DNA of 64,000 nt from Neisseria uirgultaei. GTDB taxonomy: Bacteria > Pseudomonadota > Gammaproteobacteria > Burkholderiales > Neisseriaceae. A program made the position numbers and the translations under genes. The notes under the pieces are model-generated. The model saw only the letters and a program-made list of their open reading frames with translations. It was not told the origin of the DNA and made no database searches. Within the stretch, counting starts at the first letter, position 1, and every line of letters begins with the position of its first letter. This document shows positions 55,443-64,000 of this stretch, piece after piece. The stretch spans positions 1 through 64,000 of the forward strand of contig NZ_CAUIYF010000005.1 of NCBI RefSeq assembly GCF_962719845.1. Direction: 5' to 3'.

Positions 55443-58400
55443 TCAAACGGCTTCCGCCATTTCCAACGCCTGCTTGATGTCCACGGCGACGACGCGCGAC
55501 ACGCCTTTTTCCTGCATGGTTACGCCGACCAGCTGCTCTGCCATTTCCATGGTCAGGCGGTTGTGGGAGATGTAGAGGAACTGGGTTTGCGCCGACATTT
55601 CTTTGACCAGGTTGCAGAAACGCGAGGTATTGGCATCGTCCAGCGGGGCATCAACTTCGTCCAAAAGGCAGAACGGAGCAGGGTTGAGGCTGAACAGGGC
55701 GAACACGAGGCTCATGGCGGTAAGGGCTTTTTCGCCGCCGGAAAGGAGGTGGATGGTGCTGTTTTTCTTGCCGGGCGGACGCGCCATGATGGACACGCCG
55801 GCGGTCAGGAGGTCGTCGCCTATCATTTTGAGGGTGGCTTCGCCGCCGCCGAACAGGGTCGGGAAAAAGGTTTGGACTTTGCCGTTGACGGCGTCGAAGG
55901 TTTCTTTGAAACGCGCTTTGGTTTTGTCGTCGATTTGGGCGATGGCTTCTTCCAAAAGGGTAATAGCTGCCTGCACGTCTTCGCTCTGGCTGCGGTAGTA
56001 GCCGTCACGTTCGCGCGCTTCTTCGAGTTCTTGCAGGGCGGCGAGGTTGACCGCGCCAAGGGCTTCGATTTGTTGCGAGAGGCTGCCGATGCTGCTGTTC
56101 GATACTTTCGGCGATTCTTTCGCCAACGCTTCGAGCGCGTCCAAATCGGCGGCGCGTTCGGTCAGGTTTTGATGGTAACGTTTGGCGTTGATCAGGGCTT
56201 CCTGCTGCTGCAACAGGGCGGTTTGGGTCGCTGCCTGGAGCTGTGGCAGCTTGGTTTGCAGGGTTTGTACGCGGGCGTATTGCTCCCTGCCCTGCTCCTG
56301 AATCTGCGCGAGTTTTTCCTGTGCGGCGATGTATTCTTCGTCCAGCGTGTGCACGGCTTCGGTCAGCTCGTCGAGCTTGATGTGCTGCTCGTCGTTTTGG
56401 AACTCGGTTTCATAGGCGAGGGCAAGCTCTTGCTGGCGTTCCTGCCAGTCTAGGGTTTGCTGTTCGAGTCGGGCGATTTGCTGCCGGTAGTTTTGTTTTT
56501 GCTGGTTGAGCTTGTGGACGGCGACTTCGGCCAGCCCGTATTGGCGGTTGGCTTCCAACAGGGCAAGCTGCGCCTGTTTCAGACGGCCTTGCTGCTCTTG
56601 GCGGCTGTGCGCGGTGGTTTGCTGTTGGTGTTCGAGTTCGGCGGCAGCTTCCTGCAAAGTAATGATGTCGTCTGAAAGCCCGTCGGACGTGTGTTGCAAC
56701 ACGGTCTGTTCTTCCGCCAACTGCGCCAGCTCGCGCTCGATGTGTTCGCGGCGGATTTGCCCTTGGTTGGTGCGCGCCAAGAGTTCGGCAGCGCGTTGTT
56801 GCGCCTGACTGTATTGGCGCGTGTGCTGCTGTTGCTGCTGCATCAGGTTTTTGTGCTGCACTTCGGACGAGCGTACGGCAGCCTCCGCCTGTTTGAACGC
56901 GGCTTCAGCGGCGGAGAGTTCGGGGGCGAGGTTTTCCAGTTCGGACGCGATGCCGTCAAGGCGTGCTTTTTGGGCAATCAGGCTTTCCTGCGCGGGTTTG
57001 GCATAGAGCAGGACGCTGACTTTATCGACCTGATGGCCTTCGGGCGTGAGCCAAATTTGGTGTGCGCCCAAATCGCTTTGATGCGCGAGGGCGTAACTCA
57101 AATCGGGTGCGCACAATACGCCGTCGAGCCAGTGGTGCAATGCCGTCTGAAACGGCGGCTGCGCTTGGATTTGGTTCAGCAATGCCTGTACGGGCAGGGA
57201 TTTTTTGATGCTGCCGGAGAGGTCGTCTGAAAGCCAGGCTGCCTGCCCCTGCGGCAACGGCACGGGGGGAACGAAGCCGTGCGGCACGGCGCGGGCGTGC
57301 AGGCGTTCGGCAAGGATGACGGACAAGGCGTGCTGCCACTCGGCGGGCGCGGTGATGTGTTGCCACAGCTGCGGCGCGGCGGCGTGGTCGGTTGCCTGCC
57401 AGAAGTCGGCGGCTTCCTGCTGTTGCGACAGGATTTGCGACAACGCCTGCTGCTGCGCCTGCAAGGTGATGTGTCGCTGCTTCAGGTTTTGGAAGCGGTT
57501 TGAGGCCGTCTGAAACGCCTCGCGGGCGGCGTGTAAGGCTTCTTCGGCGGCAATGATTTGTTCTTCGTAATGCTCTTGCTGGCTTTGCAACAAGGCGGCG
57601 GCTTCCTGCGCAGCGGCGGTTTCGGCTTCGTCGGGCAGGTTCAGGGCTTGGTTTTCCTGTTTCAGACGACCTTTGCGCTCTTCGTGCTTGGCAACGGTTT
57701 GTCCGGTATGGGCAAGCTGCTGCTGCTTCAACGCCAGTTCGCGGCGGATGCGGTTTGCCTCGTCCTGCTGGGTTTGGAAGGCGGTGTTGAGCGTGGCTTG
57801 GGCTTCTTCCAATTCGGGCAGACGTTCTTCGTGTTCGGCAACCTGCATCGCCCATTCCGCCAGCTCGGTTTGCTTTTCTTCGGCCTGCAACTCGTTTTCT
57901 TCAAGCTGCACGCGGATTTGCTGCTGCTCCTGATGGATGCGTTGCAACTGCGCCTGAGCCGCCTGCTTGTCGCGTTCGATGCGTTGGTGCAGGTTTTGTT
58001 GATGGCGGATTTGTTCTTCCAAACGGGCAATCTGTTCGCGCAACACGCCGCGTTTATTGCTCAATTCGTGTACCGCCTGCTGCTGCGACTGCTCGGCGGT
58101 CTGCAAGGTGTGTACTTCGTCGTTTAACGCCTGAACCTGCGCGGCGGTTTCGTCCTGCTGCGCCTGCAAAGACTGATGCTGCGCGGTCGCCTTATCGGCG
58201 GCGGCAAGCGATTGCTGCCATTGGGCGTAATCGAGCAAATCCTGTTGCTGGTTCAACTGCGCGGTCAGGGATTTGTAGCGTTCGGCGGTTTCCGCCTGTT
58301 TCTCCAGCTTTTCCACCTGACGCGCCAACTCGTTCTGCAAATCGCCCAAACGCTGCAAATGCTCGCGTGTGTCTTTCAGACGGCCTTCCGTCTCCTTGCG

Positions 58401-58928
58401 GCGTTCCTTATATTTGGACACGCCTGCCGCCTCTTCGATATAGGCGCGCAACTCTTCCGGCCGCGCTTCGATGATGCGCGAAATCATCCCCTGTTCGATG
58501 ACGGCATAACCGCGCGCACCCACGCCCGTACCCAGAAACAAATCGGTAATGTCGCGGCGGCGCACGGTCTGATTGTTGATGAAATAAGTCGATTCGCCCT
58601 GACGCGTCAGCTGCCGCTTGATGCTCACCTCGGCATACTGCCCCCACGCACCCTGTAAACTGTGGTCGCTGTTGTCAAACACCAGCTCCACCGAAGCCCT
58701 CGGCGCGGGACGGCGCGTCGCCGCACCGTTAAAAATCACGTCCTGCATACTTTCGCCGCGAAGCTGCTTCGCCGAAGCCTCGCCCAACACCCAACGCACC
58801 GCGTCAATCACATTCGACTTGCCGCAGCCGTTCGGCCCGATAACCGCAACAAGCTGCCCCGGAACATGAATCGTGGTCGGGTCGGTAAAAGATTTGAAGC
58901 CGGAGAGTTTGATGTGGGTAAGGCGCAT
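55443..58928 (-). CDS. smc: chromosome segregation protein SMC
   Basis: 1161 aa condensin ATPase. Walker A GPNGCGKSN near the N-terminus, two long coiled coils rich in Gln and Glu around a hinge in the middle, and a C-terminal head with LLSGGEKALTAMSLV and FCLLDEVDAPLD. Compacts and segregates DNA as a dimer with ScpAB. ATG 58928 (MRLTHIKLSGFKSF) is the family start. Several AG-type uptake sequences lie inside the coiled-coil coding region. Confidence 0.96.
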   Translation of the reverse strand: MRLTHIKLSGFKSFTDPTTIHVPGQLVAVIGPNGCGKSNVIDAVRWVLGEASAKQLRGESMQDVIFNGAATRRPAPRASVELVFDNSDHSLQGAWGQYAEVSIKRQLTRQGESTYFINNQTVRRRDITDLFLGTGVGARGYAVIEQGMISRIIEARPEELRAYIEEAAGVSKYKERRKETEGRLKDTREHLQRLGDLQNELARQVEKLEKQAETAERYKSLTAQLNQQQDLLDYAQWQQSLAAADKATAQHQSLQAQQDETAAQVQALNDEVHTLQTAEQSQQQAVHELSNKRGVLREQIARLEEQIRHQQNLHQRIERDKQAAQAQLQRIHQEQQQIRVQLEENELQAEEKQTELAEWAMQVAEHEERLPELEEAQATLNTAFQTQQDEANRIRRELALKQQQLAHTGQTVAKHEERKGRLKQENQALNLPDEAETAAAQEAAALLQSQQEHYEEQIIAAEEALHAAREAFQTASNRFQNLKQRHITLQAQQQALSQILSQQQEAADFWQATDHAAAPQLWQHITAPAEWQHALSVILAERLHARAVPHGFVPPVPLPQGQAAWLSDDLSGSIKKSLPVQALLNQIQAQPPFQTALHHWLDGVLCAPDLSYALAHQSDLGAHQIWLTPEGHQVDKVSVLLYAKPAQESLIAQKARLDGIASELENLAPELSAAEAAFKQAEAAVRSSEVQHKNLMQQQQQHTRQYSQAQQRAAELLARTNQGQIRREHIERELAQLAEEQTVLQHTSDGLSDDIITLQEAAAELEHQQQTTAHSRQEQQGRLKQAQLALLEANRQYGLAEVAVHKLNQQKQNYRQQIARLEQQTLDWQERQQELALAYETEFQNDEQHIKLDELTEAVHTLDEEYIAAQEKLAQIQEQGREQYARVQTLQTKLPQLQAATQTALLQQQEALINAKRYHQNLTERAADLDALEALAKESPKVSNSSIGSLSQQIEALGAVNLAALQELEEARERDGYYRSQSEDVQAAITLLEEAIAQIDDKTKARFKETFDAVNGKVQTFFPTLFGGGEATLKMIGDDLLTAGVSIMARPPGKKNSTIHLLSGGEKALTAMSLVFALFSLNPAPFCLLDEVDAPLDDANTSRFCNLVKEMSAQTQFLYISHNRLTMEMAEQLVGVTMQEKGVSRVVAVDIKQALEMAEAV

Positions 58929-59027
58929 AATGGTCGGAAAAAATAAAAAAGAAGCGTATTTTAACGGAAATCCCGCCACACCACCCCATATCTTTCCGGC
59001 AAAACCTTACCGCATCCGCCCCGCGCG

Positions 59028-59054
59028 ATGCCGTCTGAAGCCTTCAGACGGCAT
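59028..59054. terminator. inverted uptake sequence pair between smc and lpxH
   Basis: ATGCCGTCTGAA and complement with a 3 nt loop and T5, in the divergent gap of smc and lpxH. Confidence 0.75.
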
Positions 59055-59177
59055 TTTTAACGCGCCCGAACCCCGGTTCCGCCAACGCCCGATGCTTGGC
59101 GCGGCATTTGCCGTATTGCCCCGCCGCCGGGCGCGTTATAATCCGCCACGACATCCGCCCGATTTGGAAACCTGCCT

Positions 59178-59900
59178 ATGAAACCCGCCTATTTCATCTC
59201 CGACCTGCATTTGAGCGAAAAGCATCCCGAACTGACCGCGCTGCTGCTGCGTTTTTTACGTTCTGCCGCCGCCGGGCAGGCGCGGGCGGTTTATATTTTG
59301 GGCGATTTGTTTGATTTTTGGGTGGGCGATGACGAAGTTTCCGAGTTGAATACTTCGGTTGCGCGGGAAATCAGGAAATTGTCCAACAAAGGCGTTGCCG
59401 TGTTCTTTGTCAGGGGTAACCGCGACTTCCTGATCGGTCAGGATTTTTGCCGGCGTGCGGGCATGACGCTGCTGCCGGATTACTCGATTTTGGACTTGTT
59501 CGGCTGCAAAACCCTCATCTGCCACGGAGACACATTATGCACCGACGACAGGGCATACCAACGTTTCCGCAAAATCGTGCATCGGAAGCGGCTGCAAAAA
59601 CTGTTCCTGATGCTGCCTCTGAAGTGGCGCACGCGCCTTGCCGCCAAAATCAGGCGTGTCAGCAAAATGGAAAAACAGGTCAAGCCCGCCGATATTATGG
59701 ATGTCAATGCCGCCTTTACCGCGCGGCAGGTTCGCGCCTTCGGTGCGGAAAGGCTGATACACGGGCACACCCACCGCGAGCATATCCATCACGAAAACGG
59801 CTTTACCCGCATCGTTTTGGGCGACTGGCATAACGACTATGCTTCAATCCTCCGCGTGGACGGGGACGGCGCGGTATTCGTGCTGCTGGAAAAATGCTGA
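59178..59900 (+). CDS. lpxH: UDP-2,3-diacylglucosamine diphosphatase
   Basis: 240 aa metallophosphoesterase that cleaves UDP-2,3-diacylglucosamine to lipid X in lipid A synthesis. Metal-binding motifs SDLHL (8-12), GDLFDFWVGDD, GNRDF and GHTHR are all present. Length matches the family. Peripheral at the inner membrane. Confidence 0.95.
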   Translation: MKPAYFISDLHLSEKHPELTALLLRFLRSAAAGQARAVYILGDLFDFWVGDDEVSELNTSVAREIRKLSNKGVAVFFVRGNRDFLIGQDFCRRAGMTLLPDYSILDLFGCKTLICHGDTLCTDDRAYQRFRKIVHRKRLQKLFLMLPLKWRTRLAAKIRRVSKMEKQVKPADIMDVNAAFTARQVRAFGAERLIHGHTHREHIHHENGFTRIVLGDWHNDYASILRVDGDGAVFVLLEKC

Positions 59901-60052
59901 AAATGCCGTCTGAAGCCTTTCGGGCGGCTTTTTTTACACGCCCCTTTCCCACACTCCCTCCGCCGCATCATCGCCATCCTTAACCCGCATTAATAGCCAT
60001 TATCGATAAAATGCTTGACCGATTACATAAGATTACGTAAAGTGTGCAAACG

Positions 60053-60075
60053 TATAATAATTGGTCTTACCAATT
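60053..60075 (+). promoter_or_regulatory. lctP promoter with GdhR/PdhR-type operator
   Basis: TATAAT at 60053-60058 is directly followed by AATTGGTCTTACCAATT (60059-60075), a perfect palindrome of the form AATTGGT-N3-ACCAATT used by FadR-family regulators such as PdhR and LldR. It overlaps the expected start of transcription, so a bound repressor would block initiation. In gonococci lctP is reported to be repressed by GdhR, a member of this family. Confidence 0.8.
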
Positions 60076-60168
60076 TATCTTTTAACCAAAATATCGGGTG
60101 TGCGGGATTTGAACGTCTTTCCAAACCTCAACGCGCCTTATGATGCAAATGCCTAAAAAGGATTCGTT

Positions 60169-61755
60169 ATGGCACTTTTCCTCAGCATATTCCCCATCGT
60201 CCTGCTGATTTGGCTGATGGTGAAAAAAAACAGTATGCCTTCCTACGTCGCGCTGCCGATTACCGCAGTGCTGATTTACGCCATCAAACTTTTCTACTTC
60301 GGCGATGCGGGAATGCTGCTCAACGCCACCGCCGCTTCCGGCCTCGTCAAAACACTCACGCCGATTACCGTGATTTTCGGCGCGATTATGTTCAACCGTA
60401 TGATGGAAACCACGGGCTGCATCGATGTCATCCGCAAATGGCTGGCGACCATCAGCCCGAATCCCGTAGCGCAACTGATGATTATCGGCTGGTCGTTTGC
60501 CTTTATGATTGAAGGCGCATCCGGCTTCGGCACGCCTGCTGCGATTGCCGCGCCGATTCTGATGAGCTTGGGCTTCAATCCGTTGAAAGTGGCGATTTTC
60601 ACTTTGGTGATGAACTCCGTCCCCGTCTCTTTCGGCGCGGTCGGTACGCCGACCTGGTTCGGTTTCGCACCGCTGAACCTGAGTGCCGAAGACATCCTCG
60701 CCATCGGCAGGCAGACCGGCGTGATGCACTTCTTCGCAGGTTTCATCATCCCCGTCATCGGCTTGAGTTTTATCGTACCTTGGTCTGAAATCCGCAAAAA
60801 CTTGGGCTTCGTCGCCATTGCCGTTTTCTCCTGTACCCTTCCCTATGTCGCATTGGCAATGGTCAACGAAGAATTTCCTTCTTTGGTTGCCGGCGCAATC
60901 GGTCTGATGTTTTCCGTATTTGCAGCTAATAAAGGCTGGGGCTTGAGCAAAGACCACGCCAAAGACCCGAATGCCGAAAAAGTGCCGTTCGCCCAAGTCG
61001 CCAAAGCACTCACCCCTTTGGGTATGCTGATCGGTATGCTGGTGGTTACCCGCATCAAACAACTTGGCATCAAAGGCATTTTGACCAGCAAAGAAGAATG
61101 GTTCAGCTTCCAACTGCCGTTTGATTTGTCCAAAATTACCGTCAGCGACTCCCTGACAATTACCTTCGGCAATATTTTCGGACAAGATGTCAGCGCGTCC
61201 TACCAAACGCTGTACGTTCCCGCTTGGATTCCGTTTGTCTTTACCGTTTGGATCTGCATCCTGCTGTATAAGACCAAATTCAAAGATGCTTGGACGATTT
61301 ATGCCGTAACCTTCAATCAAACCAAAAAACCGCTGCTTGCCCTGATGGGCGCGCTGATTATGGTTCAGCTGATGCTGGTCGGCGGCGACAATTCGATGGT
61401 GAAAATCATCGGTAAGGAATTTGCCGCAATGGCGGGCGAACACTGGGTTTACTTCTCGCCGTATTTGGGCGCGATCGGCGCGTTCTTCTCCGGCTCCAAC
61501 ACCGTGTCCAACCTGACCTTCGGCCCGATTCAGCAGCAAATCGCCTTGGATACCGGCCTGTCCGTTACCCTGATTCTGGCGTTGCAATCCGTCGGCGGCG
61601 CGATGGGCAATATGGTGTGCCTCAACAACATCATCGCCGTATGTACCGTATTGGACGTGAAAAATTCCGAAGGTGCGATTATCAAGAAAACCGTTATCCC
61701 GATGGCGATTTACGGCGTGATTGCCGTCGTCGTGGCAATGATTTTCTTCCTCTAG
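60169..61755 (+). CDS. lctP: L-lactate permease
   Basis: 528 aa lactate:proton symporter of the LldP family with about 13 transmembrane segments. Family motif EGASGFGTPAAIAAPIL and SFGAVGTPTWFGF are seen, and GSNTVSNLTFGPIQ near the C-terminus. Lactate import is a colonisation trait of pathogenic and commensal neisseriae. AAAAGGA precedes the ATG. The promoter carries a strong operator. Confidence 0.95.
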   Translation: MALFLSIFPIVLLIWLMVKKNSMPSYVALPITAVLIYAIKLFYFGDAGMLLNATAASGLVKTLTPITVIFGAIMFNRMMETTGCIDVIRKWLATISPNPVAQLMIIGWSFAFMIEGASGFGTPAAIAAPILMSLGFNPLKVAIFTLVMNSVPVSFGAVGTPTWFGFAPLNLSAEDILAIGRQTGVMHFFAGFIIPVIGLSFIVPWSEIRKNLGFVAIAVFSCTLPYVALAMVNEEFPSLVAGAIGLMFSVFAANKGWGLSKDHAKDPNAEKVPFAQVAKALTPLGMLIGMLVVTRIKQLGIKGILTSKEEWFSFQLPFDLSKITVSDSLTITFGNIFGQDVSASYQTLYVPAWIPFVFTVWICILLYKTKFKDAWTIYAVTFNQTKKPLLALMGALIMVQLMLVGGDNSMVKIIGKEFAAMAGEHWVYFSPYLGAIGAFFSGSNTVSNLTFGPIQQQIALDTGLSVTLILALQSVGGAMGNMVCLNNIIAVCTVLDVKNSEGAIIKKTVIPMAIYGVIAVVVAMIFFL

Positions 61756-61874
61756 GCGAAACGCCGCCATCCATAGCGGCAGCACCATACGGGGAACGGA
61801 AACCGCCGTTCCCCCGTCAGGGCGGCGCGTCGGGCAGAATACCCGTGCCGGAACAAGCCCGCCCAGCCAAACAA

Positions 61875-61910
61875 ATGCCGTCTGAAACCGGAAAAGGCTT
61901 CAGACGGCAT
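61875..61910. terminator. inverted uptake sequence pair after lctP
   Basis: ATGCCGTCTGAA and complement with a 12 nt loop and T5, between the convergent lctP and zinc-ribbon genes. Confidence 0.82.
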
Positions 61911-61927
61911 TTTTCCGCCGTTTGCAT

Positions 61928-62131
61928 TCAGGCGTAATGATGATGCGGCATCTTTCCGTCAAGGCGGTAGCGCGTGCCGCAATACGGACAGGCAACGCTG
62001 CCCGACTCTCCTTCGCCCAAAGGCAAAAACACCCTCGGATGTCCGTTCCACTGCTCGTTGTCCGGTCCCGAGCAATACAGCGGCAGATTTTCCGGCAACA
62101 CGGAAATTTCCTGCGGATTCAGATTGTCCAT
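61928..62131 (-). CDS. CHCC-type zinc-finger protein
   Basis: 67 aa. C-terminal zinc ribbon with CPYCGTRYRL and an upstream His/Cys (YCSGPD, HPRVFLPLG), as in the zf-CHCC family related to the NDUFS6 subunit of complex I. Function in bacteria is unclear. ATG 62131 is preferred; it is divergent from dmp19. Confidence 0.82.
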   Translation of the reverse strand: MDNLNPQEISVLPENLPLYCSGPDNEQWNGHPRVFLPLGEGESGSVACPYCGTRYRLDGKMPHHHYA

Positions 62132-62246
62132 TCGATTTTCCTTCACGTGGTTGGTGTACGCCTATTTTACGCCATCGGCAGGCTAAAGGATATTTTCGGC
62201 GCAAAGCCGCAATCCGCTATAATCCCCACTTTTCAGACGGCATACT

Positions 62247-62744
62247 ATGACTGCGCTTACCCTTCCGGAAGACATCCGCCAACAAGAGCCATCCGTTCTG
62301 CTCTATACCCTCGTTTCCGCCTACCTCGAACACACCGCCCAAACCGGCGACGAATCCCTCTCCTGCCTGTCCGACGACCAGCACACGCTGACCGCATTCT
62401 GCTACCTCGACAGCCAAGTCGAAGAAGGCGGCTTCGTACAGCTTATCGCCTCCGGCTACGGCGAATACATTTTCCGCAACCCGCTTGCCGACAGCCTGCG
62501 CCGCTGGAAAATCAAAGCCGTGCCGAAAGTCTTGGACAAAGCCAAAGCCCTCTACGAACAACACGGCGAAAACATCGAAACGCTTGCCGACGAAGGGCGG
62601 GACATCCCTTCCCTGCGCAAACAGTTCCCCGACTTTGAAGAATGGGACGGCGCATACTACGAAGCCGCCGAACAAGACCTGCCCCTGCTTGCAGAACACA
62701 TACGGTCAAACTGGGAAACCTTCGCCCATATCGGGCAGGCGTGA
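62247..62744 (+). CDS. dmp19: DNA mimic protein DMP19
   Basis: 165 aa acidic protein of the DUF4375 family. It resembles meningococcal NMB0541 (DMP19), reported to mimic DNA charge and inhibit the transcription factor NHTF. Many Asp and Glu residues along helices (for example GENIETLADEGRD) fit this. Its position between lctP and the aminotransferase is as in meningococci. Confidence 0.85.
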   Translation: MTALTLPEDIRQQEPSVLLYTLVSAYLEHTAQTGDESLSCLSDDQHTLTAFCYLDSQVEEGGFVQLIASGYGEYIFRNPLADSLRRWKIKAVPKVLDKAKALYEQHGENIETLADEGRDIPSLRKQFPDFEEWDGAYYEAAEQDLPLLAEHIRSNWETFAHIGQA

Positions 62745-62825
62745 TTGCGTCTGTTTCCAGCCCGTATAAAACAGCGTAAAATCGGCAAACCCGAATGACC
62801 TTCCGTCCACATCAAGGAGCAAGCT

Positions 62826-64000
62826 ATGTTCTTCAAGCACATCGAAGCCGCCCCCGCCGATCCGATTCTCGGTTTGGGCGAAGCATTCAAAGCCGAAACC
62901 CGCCCCGAAAAAGTCAACCTCGGCATCGGCGTGTACAAAGACGCATCCGGCGCGACACCCATTGTCAAAGCCGTCAAAGAGGCTGAAAAACGCCTGTTGG
63001 AAAGCGAAACCACCAAAAACTACCTGACCATCGACGGCGTTGCCGACTACAACGAGCAAACCCAAATCCTGCTGTTCGGCAAAGACCACGAAATCATCGC
63101 CAGCCGCCGCGCCAAAACAGCGCAAAGCCTTGGCGGTACAGGCGCATTGCGTATTGCGACCGAATTTGCCAAACGCCAGTTGAACGCGCAAACCATCTGG
63201 ATTTCCAATCCGACTTGGCCAAACCACAACGCCATCGCCAAAGCGGTCGGTATCCAAGACAAACCTTATCGCTACTATGATGCCGCCAAACACGGTTTGG
63301 ATTGGGACGGTATGATTGAAGACTTGAGCCAAGCGCAAAAAGGCGACATCGTCCTGCTGCACGGCTGCTGCCACAACCCTACCGGCATCGACCCTACGCC
63401 CGAACAATGGGAAACTCTGGCAAAACTTTCTGCCGAAAAAGGCTGGCTGCCGCTGTTTGACTTTGCCTACCAAGGCTTCGGCAACGGTCTGGAAGAAGAT
63501 GCCTACGGCTTGCGCGTGTTCTTGAAACACAATACAGAATTGCTGATTGCCAGCTCTTATTCCAAAAACTTCGGTATGTACAACGAGCGCGTCGGCGCGT
63601 TCACTTTGGTGGCCGAAGACGAAGCAACCGCCGCCCGCGCCCACAGCCAAGTCAAAACCATCATCCGTACCTTGTATTCCAATCCGGCTTCACACGGTGC
63701 GAACACCATTGCGCTGGTGTTGAAAAATGATGATTTGAAAGCCCAATGGATTGCCGAACTCGATGAAATGCGTGGCCGCATCAAAACCATGCGCCAAAAA
63801 TTTGTCGAGTTGCTCAAGGCCAAAGGTGCTAACCAAGACTTTGATTTCATTATCGAACAAAACGGCATGTTCTCTTTCAGCGGCTTGACTCCCGAACAAG
63901 TTGACCGTTTGAAAAACGAGTTTGCCATTTATGCCGTCCGCTCCGGCCGCATCAACGTCGCCGGCATTACCGACGACAACATCGATTATCTGTGCGAAAG
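62826..64000 (+). CDS. tyrB: aromatic/aspartate aminotransferase, cut by window end
   Basis: 391 codons are visible before the window ends, of about 397 expected, so only the last few are missing. PLP enzyme of subgroup I; Schiff-base lysine K247 in SSYSKNFGMYNERVG, NPTG (184-187) and D212 are in place. Transfers amino groups between aspartate or aromatic amino acids and 2-oxo acids. ATG 62826 follows AAGGAG. Aspartate versus aromatic preference cannot be read from sequence. Confidence 0.92.
   Translation, partial: MFFKHIEAAPADPILGLGEAFKAETRPEKVNLGIGVYKDASGATPIVKAVKEAEKRLLESETTKNYLTIDGVADYNEQTQILLFGKDHEIIASRRAKTAQSLGGTGALRIATEFAKRQLNAQTIWISNPTWPNHNAIAKAVGIQDKPYRYYDAAKHGLDWDGMIEDLSQAQKGDIVLLHGCCHNPTGIDPTPEQWETLAKLSAEKGWLPLFDFAYQGFGNGLEEDAYGLRVFLKHNTELLIASSYSKNFGMYNERVGAFTLVAEDEATAARAHSQVKTIIRTLYSNPASHGANTIALVLKNDDLKAQWIAELDEMRGRIKTMRQKFVELLKAKGANQDFDFIIEQNGMFSFSGLTPEQVDRLKNEFAIYAVRSGRINVAGITDDNIDYLCE

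Noticed and set aside
60082..61788. 568-codon open frame on the minus strand across lctP
   Set aside because: Low-complexity His/Asn/Gln-rich shadow of lctP, no recognisable domain.

Overview
The window is a chromosomal segment of a Neisseria species. It is dense in the AT-type DNA uptake sequence (ATGCCGTCTGAA), often as inverted pairs that serve as terminators. It also carries three Correia repeat enclosed elements and dRS3 repeats. Gene order (nqr operon, gcv, hemA, grpE, dnaK, priA, dsbC, macAB, pilV, adhP, smc, lpxH, lctP, dmp19) matches the N. meningitidis / N. gonorrhoeae / N. lactamica group. An uninterrupted nosR-Z-D-F-Y-L cluster and an accessory block between dnaK and priA point to a commensal of this group, but I cannot fix the species.

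Layout. 0-4.6 kb: a collagen-like trimeric autotransporter behind a poly-A tract, a glycosyltransferase and ETF-ubiquinone oxidoreductase. 4.6-13 kb: nitrous oxide reduction operon (minus strand) with an FNR-type promoter. 13-17.2 kb: hemA, gcvH, a lipoprotein and gcvT, the last behind a tandem glycine riboswitch. 17.2-20.5 kb: Lrp/AsnC regulator, DUF1415, DUF454 and NhaD-type antiporter. 20.7-28.4 kb: nqrABCDEF, a 36-codon acidic gene, apbE and nqrM. 28.4-36.1 kb: grpE, cysE, ubiB, erpA, a LexA-like redox repressor, a small exported protein and dnaK.

36.1-48.7 kb is the accessory block. A TonB-receptor-like barrel without a plug domain and a SsuABC/TauABC-type transporter look like one uptake operon. 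This operon is split by an AT-rich darT-type ADP-ribosyltransferase and partner gene. Behind the transporter ATPase, a 290 bp tandem duplication was invaded by a cadD-type cadmium resistance gene of Firmicutes character, followed by an orphan barstar, nnrS, priA and an unknown gene flanked by a 24 bp duplication of the priA start. 48.9-64 kb returns to core genes: dsbC, macBA, pilV, adhP, smc, lpxH, lctP (with a GdhR/PdhR-type operator), a zinc-ribbon protein, dmp19 and the start of an aromatic/aspartate aminotransferase cut by the window end.

Themes. The sodium economy is served by Na+-NQR, its maturation factors ApbE and NqrM, and NhaD. ApbE probably flavinylates NqrB, NqrC and NosR, whose motifs are all visible, linking respiration and denitrification. 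DnaK and GrpE both have visible RpoH-type promoters. No rRNA, tRNA, CRISPR array or intact insertion sequence was seen.
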